From contig JBJOPY010000138.1 in NCBI GenBank assembly GCA_046050405.1, positions 1 to 9,224 of the forward strand: a stretch of 9,224 bases of DNA, written 5' to 3'. The stretch is from JADKCL01 sp046050405 (GTDB lineage Bacteria; Bacteroidota; Bacteroidia; J057; JADKCL01). Of the stretch, positions 7,238 through 9,224 are shown piece by piece; position 1 is the stretch's first letter; each line of letters begins with the position of its first letter. Both the position numbers and the translations under genes were made by a program. Below the pieces are notes generated by a model. That model had not been told where the DNA came from and did no database searches. It saw nothing but the letters and a program-made list of their open reading frames with translations.

Positions 7238-7555
7238 GCATTTTTTCGGTGGGGAACTAGACAATGAAAGGTCAATTTTCCGATCATACAGGGGTTAGAA
7301 CTTGGATCATGGGTTTTTGTTTGGAATCGTCCGCTTACACCGCACGTTCAAGATCGAAATCCCCCTTGCCAGGGGATGACCCTCGCCAAGGCCGCTATCC
7401 AGGCTCGGGAAAGCGGTGGGCATCAAGGAAAGCAAGGCGCATTGGGAACCTGCATGAAACCCTTGTATGGATATCCAGCATGTTTCAAAGTGCCCCTTTC
7501 CAAACCAGGATTTTCGATTGGAGAAGGTTGTCAGTTGGGCATTAACGTTCGGGCC

Positions 7556-7578
7556 GGGAATCCGTCTTCGGATTCTCC
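7556..7578 (+). promoter_or_regulatory. Hairpin directly upstream of the lysC start codon
   Basis: GAATCCG (7558-7564) and CGGATTC (7569-7575) form a perfect 7-bp stem with a TCTT loop, extendable by two G-C pairs across a bulged T (7556-7557 with 7577-7578). It ends 14 nt before the lysC ATG. No T run follows, so it is not a standard terminator. It could influence translation initiation, mRNA stability or protein binding; its function is inferred only from position. Confidence 0.4.
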
Positions 7579-7592
7579 CTTAAATTCGCGCC

Positions 7593-8879
7593 ATGCAAGT
7601 CATGAAATTTGGAGGTGCATCCATAAAGGATGCGCATGCCGTCAGGAATGTCGGCAAGATCATCGGGCGATTCGTTCCGCAAACGCGTTTGGTCGTCGTC
7701 ATTTCGGCAATGGACAAGACGACGAATCACTTGGAGAGATTGGCTTGGATGGCACGCGACAGCCGTGAGACGGACACTTGGGAGCAATTTTCAAAGATCA
7801 AAGGCTTCCATTTCGGGATCATTGACCAGTTGTTCGGTATCGAAAGTAGCGAGGCAAGGGAGCAAGTGGAGGGATACTTCTCCGAAATCGAACGCATCTG
7901 CCGGGGAATCCTGCTACTGAATGAGTTCCCGAACCATACCTATGACCGTATCGTAGCCTATGGGGAGTTGTTGTCTTCTTGCATCGTATCAAACTACTTG
8001 GTTCAAGAGGGGTACAAGGCCGCCATTACCGATGCACGGCGAATCATCAAGACGGACGCTAGTTACACCCAGGCAAGGGTGGTCTGGTCATTGACGAATG
8101 ATAATCTTCACAAGATCGTACTTCCACTGTTGGATCAGTATGATTTGGTAGTCACTCAGGGTTTCATCGCCAGCAGCACCGAGGGCAAGGTTACCACCCT
8201 CGGGCGCGAAGGCTCTGACTACACCGCCTCCATCTTTGCACAGGGTCTTGGAGCCGAGAGCCTCACTGTCTGGAAAGATGTGAAAGGCATTCTCAATGGG
8301 GATCCACATATCGAACCCCAAACCGTCAAGCTCGCCGCCCTCAGCTACGAGCGGGTGGTCGAAATGACCTTCTATGGGGCTAGCGTCATCCATCCGAAGA
8401 CCATCAAACCCATCCGAAACGCAAATATTCCGATGTATGTCAAGTGTTTCAAGGACATGCAGCTTCCCGGAACGGTCATTTCCTCCGAGGGTGGAAAGCT
8501 GCAAAATGATCAAGTCTGCATTCGCGTGGTCAAGCAGGGGCAGGCCTTGCTCAGAATTCAGCCGCTCGACTTCAGCTTCATGGAGGCCTCGCTCATCCAT
8601 AAGATCTTTGAAAATGCGGCTCTTGCCCGCATGGAAATCAATCTTGTTCAGACCAATGCCATCTCGTTATGGGTCTGTGCAACTTACAATGATGCCACCA
8701 TCAGTGAATTTCAATCGCTGCTGCTGGATGAATTTTCATTCACCACCCAACTGGGTTTGGTGTTGAAGATGTTCATCAACTATGGGGTGGAAGAGTTGAA
8801 TGCCGTGTCAAATGCAGTTCTGGTGCAGCGGGTGGAAAACAAACTGCTTGCTGTGATGGAAGCTCAAGGGAGCCTGTAA
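7593..8879 (+). CDS. lysC: Aspartate kinase (aspartokinase), monofunctional
   Basis: This 428-residue enzyme phosphorylates L-aspartate with ATP, the first step towards lysine, threonine, methionine and diaminopimelate. The N-terminal kinase motif is KFGGAS at 5-10. The substrate-contact segment YGELLSS is at 123-129. The glycine-rich GREGSDYTA at 204-212 and WKDVKGILNGDP at 227-238 form the nucleotide site, and YGASVIHPKT at 261-270 is characteristic of the family. Residues from about 307 to the end fit the paired ACT regulatory domains that bind feedback inhibitors. There is no homoserine dehydrogenase domain, so it is not a ThrA-like fusion. ATG 7593 is chosen because it leaves the usual few residues before the first strand; ATG 7602 is possible but would begin right at KFGG. 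No Shine-Dalgarno sequence is visible. The effector amino acid cannot be predicted, and no other pathway gene is adjacent within the window. Confidence 0.96.
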   Translation: MQVMKFGGASIKDAHAVRNVGKIIGRFVPQTRLVVVISAMDKTTNHLERLAWMARDSRETDTWEQFSKIKGFHFGIIDQLFGIESSEAREQVEGYFSEIERICRGILLLNEFPNHTYDRIVAYGELLSSCIVSNYLVQEGYKAAITDARRIIKTDASYTQARVVWSLTNDNLHKIVLPLLDQYDLVVTQGFIASSTEGKVTTLGREGSDYTASIFAQGLGAESLTVWKDVKGILNGDPHIEPQTVKLAALSYERVVEMTFYGASVIHPKTIKPIRNANIPMYVKCFKDMQLPGTVISSEGGKLQNDQVCIRVVKQGQALLRIQPLDFSFMEASLIHKIFENAALARMEINLVQTNAISLWVCATYNDATISEFQSLLLDEFSFTTQLGLVLKMFINYGVEELNAVSNAVLVQRVENKLLAVMEAQGSL

Positions 8880-8917
8880 GCGGAACGGTGGGCTGGACGC
8901 AGCCAGCAGGCAGTGAA

Positions 8918-8965
8918 TTATAGGTGGCCAAATCTGTACAAAACGCTACATTTGGCCACCTATAA
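8918..8965. repeat. Long palindrome, copy 1 of a TAxGTGGCCAAATCTG element
   Basis: A perfect 16-bp inverted repeat: arm TTATAGGTGGCCAAAT at 8918-8933 and its reverse complement at 8950-8965, with a 16-nt centre. A further three pairs (GTA 8936-8938 with TAC 8947-8949) can form inside. It begins 38 bp after the lysC stop codon. As RNA it would be a stable hairpin, but the lack of a T run on either side makes it a poor intrinsic terminator. Confidence 0.85.
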
Positions 8966-9019
8966 GTATCCATATACAAGCTAATATTCTCATTATCAAT
9001 TGATTTCTGTAATAGTTTG

Positions 9020-9051
9020 TTTGTAAATCAGGTTGGATTCTGTTATGCTTG
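9020..9051 (+). promoter_or_regulatory. Candidate promoter facing out of the right window edge
   Basis: TTTG (9020-9023), a 20-nt spacer and TATGCTTG (9044-9051) match the Bacteroidota consensus in all four -33 bases and in seven of eight positions of TAnnTTTG. It lies in the AT-rich part between the two palindromes. Transcription would begin near 9058 and run through the second palindrome towards a gene outside the window. Confidence 0.4.
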
Positions 9052-9178
9052 GGCGTAGGGATATCTTGCAGCTGACAGGATTCCAAGGCAATAGGCAGGG
9101 GACAAAATGTTCACCTGATGGACGCAGGAGGCATTATTCCACGAAGGGATGTGACCCCGAACCCCGGAAGGATGGACC

Positions 9179-9219
9179 ATAAGTGGCCAAATCTGGATGA
9201 AATTCTATTGGCCACTTAT
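9179..9219. repeat. Long palindrome, copy 2 of a TAxGTGGCCAAATCTG element
   Basis: ATAAGTGGCCAA at 9179-9190 and TTGGCCACTTAT at 9208-9219 are a perfect 12-bp inverted repeat around a 17-nt centre. It is a diverged copy, in the same orientation, of the palindrome at 8918-8965: ATAxGTGGCCAAATCTG is shared in the left arm and loop start, and GGCCACxTATA in the right arm. The difference within the stem (G-C in copy 1, A-T in copy 2) keeps the pairing intact. Confidence 0.8.
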
Positions 9220-9224
9220 ATGAT

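Larger units (their letters stand above)
7122..7592. other. Divergent intergenic region between ftsH and lysC (471 bp)
   Basis: It must hold the promoters of ftsH and lysC, but I find no full TTTG/TAnnTTTG pair for either. It contains a terminator-like hairpin near 7212-7237, a small GC hairpin CCCCT-TGCC-AGGGG at 7362-7375, and a hairpin just before lysC. A 93-codon open frame (7264-7545, ATG start, + strand) is rich in Arg and Ser, has no recognisable motif and no good ribosome site, and is not called as a gene. No tRNA, riboswitch core or known RNA was recognised. Confidence 0.6.
8880..9224. other. Gene-poor right-hand region with palindromic repeats (345 bp)
   Basis: After lysC there is no supported coding region up to the window edge. 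The stretch from about 8966 to 9050 is clearly more AT-rich than the rest of the window. It holds two related long palindromes, a candidate + strand promoter, and a small GC hairpin GGCTG-GACG-CAGCC at 8891-8904 that lacks a T run. A frame starting at ATG 9118 stays open to the window end (35 complete codons), but it reads through the second palindrome and has no supporting signal. Confidence 0.6.

Noticed and set aside
7264..7545. 93-codon open frame upstream of lysC
   Set aside because: No motif, no clear ribosome site, and an Arg/Ser-rich composition typical of chance frames. A second overlapping frame (from 7376) is equally open and runs into lysC out of frame, so openness alone is not evidence here.
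7581..7588. TAAATTCG as a -7 box for lysC
   Set aside because: It matches only partly, has no TTTG at the right distance, and would start transcription inside or beyond the start codon.
7264..7592. Lysine riboswitch upstream of lysC
   Set aside because: The conserved L-box core segments (such as a GCCGAAG-like stretch) are absent, so only gene context supports the idea.
9118..9224. Open frame from ATG 9118 to the window edge
   Set aside because: Only 35 complete codons are visible, the frame reads through the second palindrome, and there is no nearby ribosome site. It cannot be judged without the right flank.

Overview
The window looks like an ordinary chromosomal segment of a member of the Bacteroidota with moderate GC content, possibly a Saprospiria-like lineage; placement below phylum is a guess. 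The phylum call rests on the style of the proteins (a monofunctional aspartate kinase with a WKDV/YGASVIHPKT core, the FtsH N-terminus, the LpxH-type diphosphatase, a CNLRCPECPSG radical SAM protein), on mostly weak Shine-Dalgarno sequences, and on candidate promoters that fit the Bacteroidota -33/-7 consensus (TTTG, about 19-20 nt, TAnnTTTG).

Layout. Positions 1-1871 (+ strand): the cytoplasmic RCK/TrkA-type NAD-binding part of a potassium channel whose pore lies upstream of the window, then an uncharacterised radical SAM/SPASM protein. A 179-bp convergent gap follows. On the - strand, in transcription order, are ftsH (7121 to 5091) with a strong intrinsic terminator, lpxH (4897 to 4100), a secreted beta-propeller protein (4176 to 3277) overlapping the lpxH end, and prfA (3121 to 2051) with its own good candidate promoter. 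A 471-bp divergent gap separates ftsH from lysC (7593-8879, + strand). The last 345 bp have no supported gene but hold two related long palindromes about 260 bp apart and a candidate outward-facing promoter.

How the genes fit together. The set is largely housekeeping: membrane protein quality control (FtsH), lipid A synthesis (LpxH), translation termination (RF1), aspartate-family amino acid synthesis (LysC) and ion homeostasis (the RCK channel). FtsH and LpxH both bear on the lipopolysaccharide pathway in enterobacteria, where FtsH degrades LpxC, but the terminator between them argues against one transcript here. The parts of unknown role are the radical SAM protein, the beta-propeller protein and the palindromes at the right edge. 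I see no CRISPR array, tRNA, rRNA, transposase or recognisable defence or biosynthetic cluster. The only hint of accessory DNA is the right-hand 345 bp.
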